Shown: piece by piece, positions 10,026 to 22,540 of the stretch | How positions within the stretch are numbered: the first letter of the stretch is position 1 | Layout: every line of letters begins with the position of its first letter | NCBI GenBank assembly: GCA_961205875.1 | Contig: OY540813.1 | Location: 1-64,000, forward strand | DNA: 64,000 bases | Source of the DNA: Sialis fuliginosa | Taxonomy: Eukaryota; Arthropoda; Insecta; Megaloptera; Sialidae | Direction: 5' to 3' | Notes under the pieces: generated by a model | Told to the model about the DNA's origin: nothing | The model's input: the letters and a program-made list of their open reading frames with translations, nothing else | Database searches by the model: none | Program-made: the position numbers and the translations under genes

Positions 10026-13000
10026 TTACTGTGTCTTTGTGACGGGCCTCGCGTTGTTGGCATTGACGGAGTTGTACTCGGTCAGGGGCTTGACGACGGC
10101 CGCGCCCGACGGCCCCGACTTGCCCCGTCCGCTCCTGTGCCCGCGCCCTCGCTTGCCCGATCTCTGCGGCGTGTTTTCACGTTTGTCGTGTGAGATTTCA
10201 AACGGAGAGTCTACGTCAGATTTGCTGATCTCGCCGATCTGTAAACACAGGCGTTATAACTAAACTAACTCTCGTGATTAATAGAACTATTTAATTAACA
10301 TGGGAAAAATAACTTTTTTTACTCACACGTTGAAATTTAAAAAAAATTTATTTCTCACAGCAACATTTTGTAGAGAATTAAATTTCCTACATAAAAGATT
10401 CCGAGTGCTTAATTCATAGTTCCTATATTTTTAAAGATATATGTATTTGTTTAAACATTAACATAAAAAGTTCAATCCAATTTTTATGATAATGTCAAAT
10501 TGAACATATCTTTAAAAATACTGGATCTTTGAATTATTAAACAACACTCTGTAGTAAATTTAATTCTCTACAAAATGTTGTGAAAAATTAAAAAAAAAAA
10601 ATGTACAAAGGGCACACACGAAGTAAAAAAGTAATTTCCCACGTTAATTAAATGGTAAAAATGAATCAAAACCTGTATCATTCCCGTTGTCTGAACACCG
10701 CCGTTATTCTGGTTACTGCCCATCATCTGCTGCCTCGTGTACATCTTGTTCGGCTTGACCCTGGCTGCGTTACCGACGGCACTCGCGTGAGGTATCAACC
10801 TGAGCACGTTCCCGACGGCCTTGGTCCTCCCCTCGCGGAACACCATCCTCTGTCCGGGCCTGATGTACTCCGGATGTTTGATGAAGCGGAAGTGAACGAC
10901 GGCCTTGTCGCCCGTACGCAGACAGTCCTGCGACATGTTGATTATGCTGGCCGTCTGTCTGATGCTGCCGCAGTGAACCATCGCCTGGTAGCGCGAGCTG
11001 ATGGTCGTCGGGTGGTGCAGGACCAGGACCTCGCCTTCGAACTCCCAGCACGCCTGCGGGTTCAACGTCGGCGACACCATCACCATGCCTTTACGGATCT
11101 GCGATCGCTTTATCTGTAATGCAAACTCTCCTGATGAGGACGACTTGTTTTCTCGTCGTGGGGTTTATTATTATTTATTTACCTTCTTGAGTGCAAAACT
11201 AGCCGTCTGACCGGCTCTAACTTGTCGCACCGCCATTCTCTTCCTGTGAATGCTACGCACGGCAATCGACTGAAAGTGACCTAAAGGATCAGGCCCCAGT
11301 AACAGTGCGTCGTTTAACTTTATCAGACCACGGAGCACGGTTCCAGATACCACGGTTCCGACACCCTACAAATAAATACATTACAACAAACGCTCGCTTT
11401 TATCAAACTATATAGGTACTATTTGGACTTGGTAACACAGGACAACATGAACTTTACTACATAACAATATCTTTAAACTAGTATATTAAATTATCTACTT
11501 TGTAATAAATTCTTAGACATTACCAAAATCGTAATTTTGGTACTTTTATTTTATTTATTTGGTAAACGGATTCGGTTTCAACAACACGTCAAATCTGTAT
11601 AATTATTGAAAACTGACCGGCACAGAATAAGTATCGTCTATTTGAAACTCTGCAGGTTCATCATCGTGACACGGCATCCGCGTCGTCAGCAAGTTCAAGA
11701 ACATCTTCAACAGCTCGAGATTGTCCCCGGTCACGTTAGAGACTTGAAAGATCGGACACAATCTCTCGGAGACAAAGTTGGTAGCGCTGAGTACGACGTC
11801 GTCGGGTGTCTTGACCATCACGGGCACCTTCCGGCAACCCGGAGACTTGAGTATCTTGACCAGCAGCTTCAAGTTGTCCTGGAGTATGTTGGGCGGGCAC
11901 ATGTCTATCTTGGTGACTACGACAAACACCGGAACAGACAGAGCCAACGCCAGACCCAGGTGCTCCTTGGTCATGCCGACGATGCCGGCGTTGGCTCCGA
12001 CCATCAGCATTCCAAAGTCTGGAGCGTGACCCGTCATTCCAAACACCGTTGTCTTCAGGTAACGTTCGTGTCCGGCTAGATCTATGAACGTTATCACTTT
12101 GGAACTCTTCTCGCATATCTTGACCCAATCCAGAGACCCGTGTTCTGGTTTGTTCACTACGTTACCTGAAAATCAATTTTATAAATTATTAGTTAAAAAG
12201 TGAGTAGTCTTGACACTGACTTCAAAAATTCTTAAACTTAATTATTGTATACTTTTCAGTGTTTTTTTTTTAACTCAGTTTTATTTTTTTCTTAAATTTT
12301 ATTTTTGAGTGACTTATCTTCAAAGTCCATGGTCAGATTCTGATAAAAGTTATATGGGACCACCTCGGGAGTAAACTCTTTCAAACAAATAAAAAAATCA
12401 TCCAAATCTCTGCATATTTGTGAGATTTATTCTCAAAAATACATAAACTCGTTTGTTTTGCTTACCGACGCTATCAAACCCGAGTATATCGTTCCCGACA
12501 GAGCTTGTCCTGCCCGACTCCATCTCGTGCTTGTGTCTGAACAGCCGCTGTCTCGCGTACCCTCTGCCATTGTCCAGCTCTCCGTGAGTCAGAACACCCA
12601 GAAGTGTTGATTTACCGGCGTCGACATTCCCGACGACAGCTACACGGATTTCCATGAAGTCTGTTTGTTCTAGCCGACATCTGTAGCGCCACGTAAATAA
12701 TATAAAACACCAGAGAACAGATTAGAATGCACACTCGACATACCTGACTAAATGCTGGCCCGTCAGTCCCGCGTCTAGTTTCCTCTGGCGCAGTGACACG
12801 CAGTCGGCGTTCAGCGACGTCGCGATCGACTGTAACGTGGCCACCGCGGCTTCGTACTCGTCCGACGATAGACCGTCTTCGGATCCGTCCTCCCCGACGC
12901 CGACATCGATGATAGTTTCACCGCGACTGAGCAGTGTTTTTATTTTCTGAGTCAGCAGATCGTACTGTTCTTCTGTAGGACTCACGAGTACATCTTTCCC

Positions 13001-13078
13001 TCGAATTGAGGAATAATCCAGCTCTTTTTCTTCAGATAACTGATTGTCTAAATGAGGAATTGAGTTCGTGAGATCCAT
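10026..13078 (-). CDS. GTPBP1: GTP-binding protein 1 (GTPBP1), translational GTPase
   Basis: Six exons: 13078-12744, 12680-12466, 12165-11618, 11365-11183, 11113-10673 and 10238-10026. All have GT/AG borders and keep phase, giving 644 residues. GTPBP1 is a trGTPase related to eEF1A and HBS1, implicated in aminoacyl-tRNA delivery and exosome-linked mRNA decay in the cytosol. G1 is GNVDAGKST, the DxxG motif is DLAGHE, G4 is TKID, and these are followed by EF-Tu-like domains 2 and 3 ([19 protein letters not shown], then [10 protein letters not shown] and [11 protein letters not shown]). The N-terminus is acidic and variable; the C-terminus is basic and G/R/K-rich, as in human. Exon 2 supplies the [11 protein letters not shown] junction. 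Start chosen at the first in-frame ATG. Intron 5 holds a foldback element. Confidence 0.97.
10315..10602. mobile_element. Foldback element in GTPBP1 intron 5
   Basis: The left part (tctcacagcaacattttgta followed by gagaattaaatttcctaca) is answered near 10548-10590 by gtagtaaatttaattctcta followed by caaaatgttgtgaaaaa. Inner parts also pair (ttttaaagatatatg against catatctttaaaaat). It has no coding content. The gtagagaatt...aattctctac core resembles the palindrome in the 155-bp satellite at 5727-6614. Confidence 0.7.
12185..12420. repeat. Dispersed repeat (TGAAGTCGG family), copy in a GTPBP1 intron
   Basis: Contains gacttcaaaaattcttaaac, then ttttcagtgttttttttt, then catggtcagattctgataaa and tatatgggaccacct. 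The same ordered phrases recur at 44500-44850 (CBP intron), in part at 17150-17660 beside ERMARD, and as a shorter piece at 40490-40580. I see no coding frame. The family is probably a non-autonomous or 3'-end fragment of a mobile element, type unknown. Confidence 0.65.
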
Positions 13079-14355
13079 GTTTCAATTTCAATTATGATAT
13101 AGTTAATATGTCGTTTTGTAGTTGAAATTTATAAATTAATTAAAAACAAATTTACATCTTTCTAATGATTGTTATATAAATTATAATACTATCAATGTTT
13201 TTTTTTACTACGACGTGTTCCAAAATTTAAAACCAATATATTTATACAAGTTAATAATATTAAACATGGTTAAATGTATGCATATTTGTATAGAAACCTA
13301 TGCACTGCATTTTATTACTTCTATACGCATGTAAATATCGTCATTATCTTCAATAATCTGAAAATAAAAAAAATGTTATTAACAAAGGATCGTAAATCAA
13401 TGAAAGATTGTACCTATGTCACAACAGATAGCTTATAACATACTATTATACATAATAACAATATGTATTTATAATTATTGACTTTATTACGGTCTTTATT
13501 GTTTGTGCAATTCTTTCTAAAGATAGATACTATTGGTAAACATATTGACAGAAATTATAAATACATAGTATTGTTTTTAAGTAAATAAACAAATACGGAA
13601 ATTAGTAACAATGTACATACTTTTACTTTACATAAATAAATTCAGATTTAATGCTCGAAAGTTCACAATTTACTTACATATTTAAATTATTTTATTTATA
13701 CTTCTGACGTTTAAAAGTCAAACAGATTTCGCGACTGCCAAGCTGTCTCAATCATAACCATTGTTGCCAACAATCACATTTTGTTTATGGTCGCAAAAAT
13801 ATTTGTTTACATTTTTATTTATATTAATTTAATTTATTACACGATATTTATAATTCTTAAACATTCAAACGTTCGAATTCATTTGATGCATTTCACATAG
13901 TAGATAATGTTTAGTTTTAAAACCGTTTACTCGTATATATACTCGCTGATATTCCGCCCTATTTTTGCACTTTTCACGTATTTTAAAATTAATAAATACC
14001 GTGATGAAATCTGACGAAACATTGAATGTTTTTATCAACATTAAAAACAGTGGGAATGCACGGGAAACGGGAACTAGCGGTTATAAATTACACTTTATTT
14101 CATCATAATAATCATTCTGTACGCATTTTAGTATTTTTTGTAATATATACAGAATAGAATAGTCTTGTTTATTAAAACAAATAGATATTATTATATTGTA
14201 ATACATTTAATTTGTAATAAATAAATAAATAAATAGGAATCTTGCATCATGTATTTTTGCATGAAAATTATTTATCGGTTACATGTTGGTTAACCTGTCT
14301 GTCACTTTGACATTTTTTATTTTTGTCGTTAAATAGGTTATAAAATTTTTATAAA
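13079..14355. promoter_or_regulatory. Divergent intergenic region between GTPBP1 and PUS3
   Basis: These 1.28 kb of AT-rich sequence lie between two genes transcribed away from each other, so both 5' UTRs and promoters should be here. I see no ORF with recognisable content and no clear repeat. No individual promoter element is strong enough to call. Confidence 0.5.
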
Positions 14356-16921
14356 ATGGAAAATGCAAAAATAAAATTAAAAAAGAAGAAAGAAATTTTA
14401 AAGGAAGATTTATCAATGCTCTCAAAAGATGTATGACAATTATTTTAAAAAATAATAATTTCCCATATTTTGAAAACAATATTTTTTTAAGGAATTAATT
14501 AAAAGGATAGAACAACTGGAATCCCATAATTTACAATTGAAAAACATCATTTCAAAGATAAATACGAAAGAAGAAAACAAACGACAAAAGTCTAATACCT
14601 TTGATTTTACAAAGTATGTATTTTTTTTTTATTTAAAAAAATTATATACAAAAAACCTATTTTAATAAATTTGTAGAGCACACTTTCGCCATGTTTTGCT
14701 TAGATTTTTTTATCTTGGTTGGGACTGTCAAGGATTTGCTAGTCAAGAAGACTCATCAAATACAATAGAATATTATTTATTCAACGCATTAACAAAAACA
14801 TGTCTTATCAAAGACCGGCAATCATCAAATTATCACAGGTGTGGTAGAACTGATAAAGGAGTTAGCTCGTTTGGCCAGGTAATAAATAATATATACATAA
14901 TAATAATAAAATAACAGGACAATCCAATTTTGTTTACAGGTAATTTCTATAGATTTAAGAAGCAAATTTGAGCCAGATATACAAAATGAAGATGAAAATA
15001 TAAAGAATGAATTAGAGTATTGTAAACTATTAAATAGAGTTTTACCTGACTATATTAAATGCATTTCTTGGTGTCCGGTTAAAAGCGATTTCAGCGCTAG
15101 ATTCGATTGTTTTAAAAGAACATACAAATATTATTTTCCTGCAGGAAATTTGAACATAAACGTAAGAGATAAAGATAATATATCATTTATTAAAACTAAT
15201 TTTAAACTATTTCTAGTTGATTCGTGAAGCTCTGCCGTACTTAAGAGGAACTCATGATTTTAGAAATTTATGTAAGATGGATGTAGCAAATGGCGTTACT
15301 TCTTTTATTAGAAATATTGATAGCGCTGAAATTACACCTTATAAATTTTCAATTCCAAATTCACGTAAGTCTTTTTATAAAAAAAATTAATAACTTTGTA
15401 AAAAAAAGTTGTAAATGAAATTAAAAAAAAAAACATTTTGATGTTGAAATTTCATGCTTTTTGAATAATATAAATATATTTTATTTAAAAAAAAAATTTT
15501 AACCTCAAAATATATGCGTTTAAAAAAAAAATTTTATAAATAAAAATTCAGTCTGTGAAAAGCATTGAAAAGTAGAGACTTGAAATTAAAAATGATTTTT
15601 GATTTATTTGTATTTGTAGATTTTTCTCAAAATAAGAGAACTTTGAATATTGCCCCATTTCTGTAATGTTGCGAAATTGTTGCACAATAATATTATTTAT
15701 TTCAGCGTATTCAATGCACTTCATCACAATATCTGGGAAAGGATTTCTTTGGCATCAAATACGATGTATAATGGGCATTTTATTTTTAATCGGGCAAGAA
15801 AACGAAAAGCCTGATATTATTTTAGATCTATTAAATATTGAAAAAGTTCCAAAGTAAATAAATATCAAAATAAAATATAAATGAAACTTTGTTGATTGAT
15901 TTAATATTTCAGAAAACCGCAATACAATTTAGCCAATGAAGTGCCGTTAAATCTGTTCTCTTGCGATTACGGACAAATAAATAACTGGGTAGTTGATAAA
16001 AATAATTTAACAAATATTATATCAAGTTTACAACAAAATTGGACTTTGAATTCAGTCAAGTAAATTACAATTTAAAGGGGGAGATCCATTTAAGCAGATT
16101 TTTTTTGTGTTGAAACATAATTAAATTTTTATGTTGTTCTACGGTTTGCAACCTAGCGTCTGTTACATTCAACGGAAACATCACAAACAACAGATATTAG
16201 ATATTTAAGACCCACACGTTCTATATCAACCAAAAAAGTACAAACAAAAGTCAAAATTATAAAAATGGTACTTGTTTAAAAAAAAAAAACGTATGATTTT
16301 TCATGAAATTTTTTACTTTATTAATGAAAAAGTAGTTTTAAAAAAATAAATTTCACGGAAGTTTAAGTTCATATTGAAGTCAATTTTGTTATCTATAAAT
16401 GTGCAAAATTTCAAAATGATTGATCAAATAGTTTTAGAGCAATCTTGTCCGAAGTTCACAAAAATTTCAAGGCTCAAATGTTGCGAGTTGATAATTCAGT
16501 AGCTATAACTTCCAAACGACGGCAAATTTCGCTCTTAAATTTCAAGACAGTATTCTACACATGTTTGACTAACATTTTATGCAAAAAAAAATTATAAATG
16601 GATCTCCCTCCTATTTTTAAATTTATTTCAGCATTAAGTACATTTCATTTGAAATATTTCAGATCGACTATGATTCAAGATATGTTATTTACATTAGAAT
16701 CAACGTACGGTTTGGATATAAAATGTCAGACACTCAATTTAACTGAAGGAGTCAAGCCCAAGAAATACGTTGACTTATTAAAAAGACCAACTTGTGGTAG
16801 GAAGACTAGAATTCAATTATATTATTGATAATATTAATTAATGTGTTTGTTTATATTTTCAGAAAGTCTGGAAGACAGAATAAATCATTATATTAAAAAA
16901 CAAAAACTAGAAAAATGTTAA
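14356..16921 (+). CDS. PUS3: tRNA pseudouridine(38/39) synthase PUS3
   Basis: Nine exons: 14356-14430, 14492-14613, 14677-14878, 14940-15161, 15217-15364, 15706-15853, 15913-16059, 16663-16796 and 16863-16921. They join in phase to 418 residues (yeast Deg1 442, human 481). The enzyme isomerises uridine 38 or 39 in the tRNA anticodon arm. A lysine/glutamate coiled coil at 1-60 is typical of PUS3. The TruA-type catalytic motif [14 protein letters not shown] holds the active Asp. Further family signatures are [30 protein letters not shown] and [14 protein letters not shown]. Intron 7 (16060-16662) carries a complete inverted-repeat element. AATAAA at 16942-16947 is the likely poly(A) signal, which puts the 3' UTR across the end of ERMARD on the other strand. 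Confidence 0.96.
16077..16611. mobile_element. 535-bp inverted-repeat element (MITE) in PUS3 intron 7
   Basis: The left end gggggagatccattta and the right end taaatggatctccctcc are inverted copies with one or two mismatches over about 17 bp. The interior is AT-rich and non-coding. A non-autonomous DNA transposon is the best reading. I could not fix a target duplication, so the superfamily is open. Confidence 0.8.
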
Positions 16922-16950
16922 TTAAGAATTATATTTTATACAAATAAAAT

Positions 16951-18718
16951 TTACAATTTAAATAATTTAACGTTGTTACATAATTTATAAAAACTATCGG
17001 TTAATTTGTTTATTTTGTCCCATTGATTTTTAGTCTGGTGTATTTTTGATGAAACGTTTTCAACGTATGTCAGAATTTTCTTTGAAAACCTAAAAAAAAG
17101 TATTAAAATTACTTAAAAATTTTTTATAATAATTAAATTTAACAGTTTTTGAAGTCGGTTTTACTTTTTTCTTAAAAAGTTTTTTATTCTTAACCCCTTG
17201 ACCCCCTTGACCACACCGCTAAGGTAAGAAAGAAATATCGATACAATTATGTATGGGGATTACACAGCTCTGGTACAACTGCTGCCATCTAACAATACCC
17301 TTATGAATCATCTAACAAAATATTATGTTGGTACTACTTATACATAAATGGCGGGGCCTTTTGAAATATACATGACGCACACGGGTGCGTCCATTGTCAG
17401 ATTCTGATAAATGTGTGTTGGGCACGTATTTAATAGGATTCCATAGTCATTTTCGATTTATAAAAAAAAAGTTGAGGGTCAAAAAATTATTATTTTCAAA
17501 AATCTCATCATTTCTGTTTTTGGACCATAAATCTATATCTTAATAGGTATATAAATGAGAGAATGGGAGAAATAAGACAGACAGACGGACAGAGGAAAAC
17601 TACTACCCTAAAAACATCCATATTTGTCAGAGTTATTAAAAATAAACTCACTTCAAATAGTAATTTCTTGATTCTTCCCGCAAGTTTTCTTCAAACAATA
17701 GACGCATATAAAACGTAACGATATGCAGAACACAAACAAGCGAACAATTCAAATACGGCAACCCATTTAACAGATTAACATAACTCTGTCTCTGCTGAGA
17801 ACGTAGTCTTTTCTGTACAAACAACTCGTACTTCTGCCGTGTACTTTGATTTATTATTTCATCAATCAGTAAGATTCTTTCCACTATTTGTACCAAAACA
17901 TTTACCAACTCTGCCTCGTTTCTTGGTCTACGAAACACAGGTACTTGCAATACAATTAACGTATTATTTAAACTATTATCTTTGCCCTGTTTTGTTCCGT
18001 ATAAAAAATTCAAATTCAATTCGATTATCGAACTTTCGGATAAGAATTCTTCATCGATTGTATTATCAGGATATGAAAAATTCATCCAGTTTAATAAACC
18101 ATCGGCTGCTTTCACGGTTTGTCTTTTTAAATAACCATTCGGATGAAAAATAGATGCGTAGTTGTTTATTTCATCGTTTGATTTTAAAACAATATTACAA
18201 ATTAAACATAAAACAATATTAACTGTGGTTTCAGAAATATCATTAAAATCAATTTCCCCGTGGCTTAATTTATCTCTTAATCTGGGCCCTCTTTGGGCTG
18301 TAAATAAATCGTAATATAATTCCAATACTCCCCTATTTAGTATAGAATACATTTGATTTTCTTCTTTATCATCGAATATATCATCTAACGTTGTGTAAAG
18401 CGTGTCAGCTTCTGCGGTAAGTAAACGATGTTGGCAATTGTTTACATCGCAGAATATCTGTCTCACGAGGGCCTCGAATTGCGGTAGTAAGAGAATCAAA
18501 CATTGTCCGAATGATTTGTTTTCGTAATGATTTAAAATTGATTTCTGGTAAGTTTTAAAATGTTGTGAATTTGTAATTATGTCTAAATTTGGAAGTGCAG
18601 AGATTGTATTGTTTATTAAATTACAATAATGTGTTGTTTTTATGAATTGTGGGCGTACTTGTAAAGTTTCTTTATTGTTTAGTAATTTACCAAACGAGCA
18701 TATCAGTAAAAATAACAT
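16951..18718 (-). CDS. ERMARD: ERMARD-like protein (DUF4209)
   Basis: Exons 18718-17652 and 17089-16951 give 401 residues from the first ATG. The stretch FEALVRQIFCDVNNCQHRLL through RGPRLRDKLSHGEIDF matches the DUF4209 core of ERMARD (C6orf70), whose hallmark is the LRdkLSHGE box. ERMARD is an endoplasmic-reticulum-associated membrane protein linked to RNA degradation; its mechanism is not settled. Hydrophobic segments occur at the N-terminus (MLFLLICSF) and near residues 180-190 and 325-345. The human protein is 678 residues, so the N-terminal part may be missing. The frame stays open 33 codons upstream of the chosen ATG, to a stop at 18818-18820. A mobile element begins at about 18839, so upstream exons may lie beyond it or be lost. 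The stop is 29 bp from the PUS3 stop on the other strand. Confidence 0.85.
17150..17645. repeat. Dispersed repeat copy in the ERMARD intron
   Basis: Begins with cagtttttgaagtcggtttt followed by acttttttcttaaaaag and continues with cattgtcagattctgataaa and later catccatatttgtcagagtt. The same ordered phrases are seen at 12185-12420 and 44500-44850. It occupies most of the intron at 17090-17651. No coding content. Confidence 0.6.
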
Positions 18719-18838
18719 AGATTTGTATGATTTGTGTAATTCTTTATCGGAAATAAATCCATGCCAACCATATACATATAAAAGAATATACTGAGCATAG
18801 AAAGAGAGGCGTCGGTCTCACACTAGAAGATAGAATAT

Positions 18839-20266
18839 GTTAAGGATGTATGGCAGGTATCTAATTTCAACGAGAAATAGTTGAAATTTGGAGAAGTTAC
18901 TCCTTAATAAATCTAAAGTACCCACACAAAATTTCAAAAGGTTTTACAACATAGTTTAAAAGTTATTATTTAAAAAAATTAACATGGGCTCTTATGGGAG
19001 AATGGTGTATTGACGGTTGAATTCCAATAAAACACATGGTTCAAGCATCGAGAAAAATCTGAAATTTTTACAACACGTCACTTACATATTTAGCAACAAG
19101 TTTCATAAAAAAAATTATATGCATACAGAACTAAATTGTGAGAAAAAAAATAATTATTGCTGAAAAATGTCGAAAAAAATAAAAAAATGGCGTACTCTAT
19201 AAAAATTATATTTTGACTTGGCAACAGTGCACAGCTGATTATCCAGGGCGCGCTGTATAAACTTTTGTATTATTACAATACATCCAAATATTTTATTTTA
19301 CTGTTATTAATATATTTATAATTGATTCATTTTTATTATTTTTAGACGTTAACATTTATTTTTTATTAAAATTTGCGTGATTTTGAAGTATTCAATTTAA
19401 ACAATTGAAGGTTAACGTTTTTCTGTCACAATTATTACAAAACTCTGCATTTAAATAATTAAATTATATGTATATAAATAAATAATAAGATATACTTGGG
19501 GGGAGGGGTGCTAGAGAACTAACCGTGTTGTTTGGTCTCCTCGGGTGTAACAGGCACTTCCTCTATATTTTTTTTATCGTAAAGAGTTTACTCGTCGTTG
19601 ATTATATACCGTTTCTTTAATAATTTTTCCTTTCCAATGAAACATTTTTCTCTTCACAAACTAACAACACTATATTTGAGTATACTCGTATTATTGTTCT
19701 GTGTTTTACGTTAACAAATTGAATACGCGTGCACATGTGTTCACAAATATTATCACAATCACAAATATGATTGTTGTAAATTAAATTGGTACTAATGCGA
19801 TGTTGTCAAATGTAATTATTTATTTTCTTACGTATTTTTTCATATTTGTAAGCATATATACTACTAATATTATTATTTTCATTGCATTTATATGTTCCAT
19901 GTATGTTCTAAATAGTGTTATTTAATAATATTTTAATTTCTGAAGTCATTTATAATAATAAAATACTTGGGTTTTTTTTATTTTTAACAGATGAATTTAA
20001 ATGACATTCAGAGTAAAAAGTTTTCATATTATCAACAAAAATATTCATTTATTGGCTAAAATTCTAAAATAATAGTTAAGAATGAGAAATAAGCTTTAAA
20101 CATAAGTATTTATATTGTTTAAGTAGAGTTTAAGTAGTTTATAAACAAATTTGACTTTCCTACATGCACTTAAAATGAATATTTAAAAGTTTGATTTAGA
20201 TCGTTCCATCTCACCTAGATTTACGTTATTTTCTACATAGACTGTATGTGCCATACATCCTTAAAT
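18839..20266. mobile_element. 1.43-kb inverted-repeat element, ttaaggatgtatg family
   Basis: The left end ttaaggatgtatggca and the right end tgccatacatccttaa are exact inverted copies. The first 350 bp (ggtatctaatttcaacgaga...ttttacaacatag...) are the reverse complement of 43600-43805 and resemble the end of the 49430-50035 copy; a fragment lies at 54120-54275. The TTAA at the tips could be a target site, as for piggyBac-like elements, but this is unproven. The interior (19200-20200) is AT-rich and non-coding. It abuts the 5' side of the ERMARD frame. Confidence 0.75.
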
Positions 20267-21720
20267 GAGATGGTGTGATCTGCGCATGTTCTTTAATACT
20301 TGAACACTATTGGTTGTTATACTGCATATGGCGGTATAATCCTATAATGACGTTTAGTGAAAAAGAACATAATTGATGAGAAAATGAAACAAACATTCAT
20401 AAATTAACGAAAAATTGAAAATAATAAGTGGCTATTGTAAAATAACTAACGTGTGAATTGTTTGTGAATATTAAATTTTAAACATTTTGAATTTAGTGCG
20501 GAAATTTTAGACATGCGCAGCCGAGGCTTTCTTAACTTATGAGACAGATATATCTTTTCCCAATAATGCTATCACCTAGTCATGGGGACATGTTTATATC
20601 ATTGCTTGTATGGAGAATGCGCGATATAGTCTTATTATATATATGATGCCAACAAATGTTTCGTAAATTTAGAGTTTTTGGAGATCCCAAGAGAATTTGT
20701 GAGAAGGTAATCTGAAAAATTGATAATAATATGTAATATTTATATACAGAGTGTCCCCTTTTAAAACCTCCACATGAAATATCTCCTGAGATAAAGACAC
20801 TTGCAGAAAATTTCTCACATTTCGAGGGGGAAATAAAATTATCTTTTTTAATAGAAACCAATTTTTTTTTATATATGAAAATTTAAGAAACTTTTTTTTC
20901 AGAAAATTTCAATTTTTTTGAATAATTAGCAAAATTTTGGATATTCATCAATTTTTTTCTTGGAAACTAAAACTTTTTAAGAGAAGTTGTAAGAGGCAAA
21001 AAATGCTTAAGTTTTAGCAAGGATTCTTACAGATTATTGAAAACAATTCTTTTAAATTATTAATTTTTTTTTATAAAAATTTATTTTTCCGTAAATTACG
21101 AATCTGCAATAAAAAATACAGATTACCTTTTTAAAAAAAATGTTACCCCATGAATTATAAAAACCCATAGTAATAATAAATATCCCCCTTGAAATGCTAC
21201 AACTTTAATCTAAAACATTTTTCGTAGTTTTCGAGATATTGGCCTGGGGAAATTAAAATGGAACACATACAGTAGAATATAATACATACAGGAATTTTTC
21301 CAAAAATAACTTCACATTCTTCTGTATTAAGTAAATCCCTTAATAAAAAAGGTACAGATTTTTTGTATGAAAACAGTACCTGTAAAATAAAATAAATATT
21401 TTTTTTTAATTACAGTGATAATTTTCTACACTTATTTTAATACAAACATTTCCTATTGATCTTTCAAAAATAGAAGTAAAAGTCAATATAGATTCAAGTA
21501 CGGATACTTTCTTTAGAATACAGTTTTTTAAATCGTCTTCTCTGTTTGTCCAGTTACAAAACTTAAATCTAATATTTCATTATTGGCATTTTCAATTTTA
21601 AATAATGAATTTAAAATTATTGGTTTTATTTCTTCTACTTTAGTTTCGCACCAACTAAATGATTGTTTATGGATATTAAAGTCATTGCCTTGAAAAAAAA
21701 TATAATTACCTATACAGTGT
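20267..21720. other. AT-rich intergenic region, no gene seen
   Basis: No frame with recognisable content. A phrase acagagtgtccccttttaaa at 20748 resembles the tips of DNA elements of the gggtgtcc type. Similar phrases are at 31541 and 32632. Transposon-derived sequence is likely but not definable here. Confidence 0.5.
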
Positions 21721-21721
21721 A

Positions 21722-22540
21722 TTCCAAGTTGATTAAGACATAGGAAATTTAACATGGGGACAATTAGAAATGTTGTAACAGCCTTTGGTCAAATTTAACA
21801 ATGTATGATTGGTGGATTTTGAAATGCCGCCACAAAATTTAATAAAATACTGATTAGTATTTTGTTTTCAATTTTATATGTCAAAAAATATTAAATATTT
21901 ATTCTTAACACAGAATCTGTGCACAGAATAATTAAAACATTATTGTTAATCATTCTACATTATTATACCTAGTACATGATTAAAGAAAAATGGCAAATGG
22001 ATACATTTGGACGTTATTTCTAAGTGAGGGATTTATTTAGTGACGAAATATATTCAATAATTTAGAAGAACTGAAAGAACACTTAATGTTATACTTTATT
22101 TATTAATGTATTTTTTAAATTAAATATATTTATTTTTATGTATCAGTGTATCCACTTTTTAATGATTTCGTTTCAGTAATACATATTTGGCAAGTGTAAA
22201 TTAGAAATTAAAATATAATCATTTAATTTGCTTGTAAAAAATAAATACATAAATATAAACTAGAGTATCATAGAAAGTAAAGATTAAAAAACAACATAAA
22301 ATTAAATAAAACATCCTAGATAAAATTAAAATAGTATAATTAATATTTTATGTAGTTTAATAATTATTATTATTACTTGCACCAATGAATTACAAATACT
22401 TCAATTAAAATATTTTAATTATGATTATTTTCAAGATTTTGACAGATATAAAATTGAAAACAAAATACTAATCAGTATTTTATTAAATTTTGTGGCGGCA
22501 TTTCAAAATGCACCAATCATACAAGGTTAGTACATGTATG
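21722..22540. mobile_element. Foldback element with long terminal inverted repeats (copy 1)
   Basis: The left arm runs from attccaagttgattaagaca through taacatggggacaattagaa to gaaatgccgccacaaaattt and gtattttgttttcaat (about 170 bp). Its inner 90 bp return inverted at 22445-22540 (attgaaaacaaaatactaat...tgtggcggcatttcaaaatg). The outer part of the right arm is absent. A more symmetrical copy lies at 37551-37925. Non-coding spacer of about 560 bp. Confidence 0.75.

Noticed and set aside
10018-10263. Plus-strand frame of 81 codons
   Set aside because: It is the opposite strand of the last GTPBP1 exon.
16598-16828. Frame starting MDLPPIFKF joined to PUS3 coding sequence
   Set aside because: It starts inside the inverted-repeat element tip and runs through the acceptor into PUS3 exon 8; the spliced join from exon 7 keeps phase and matches the family.
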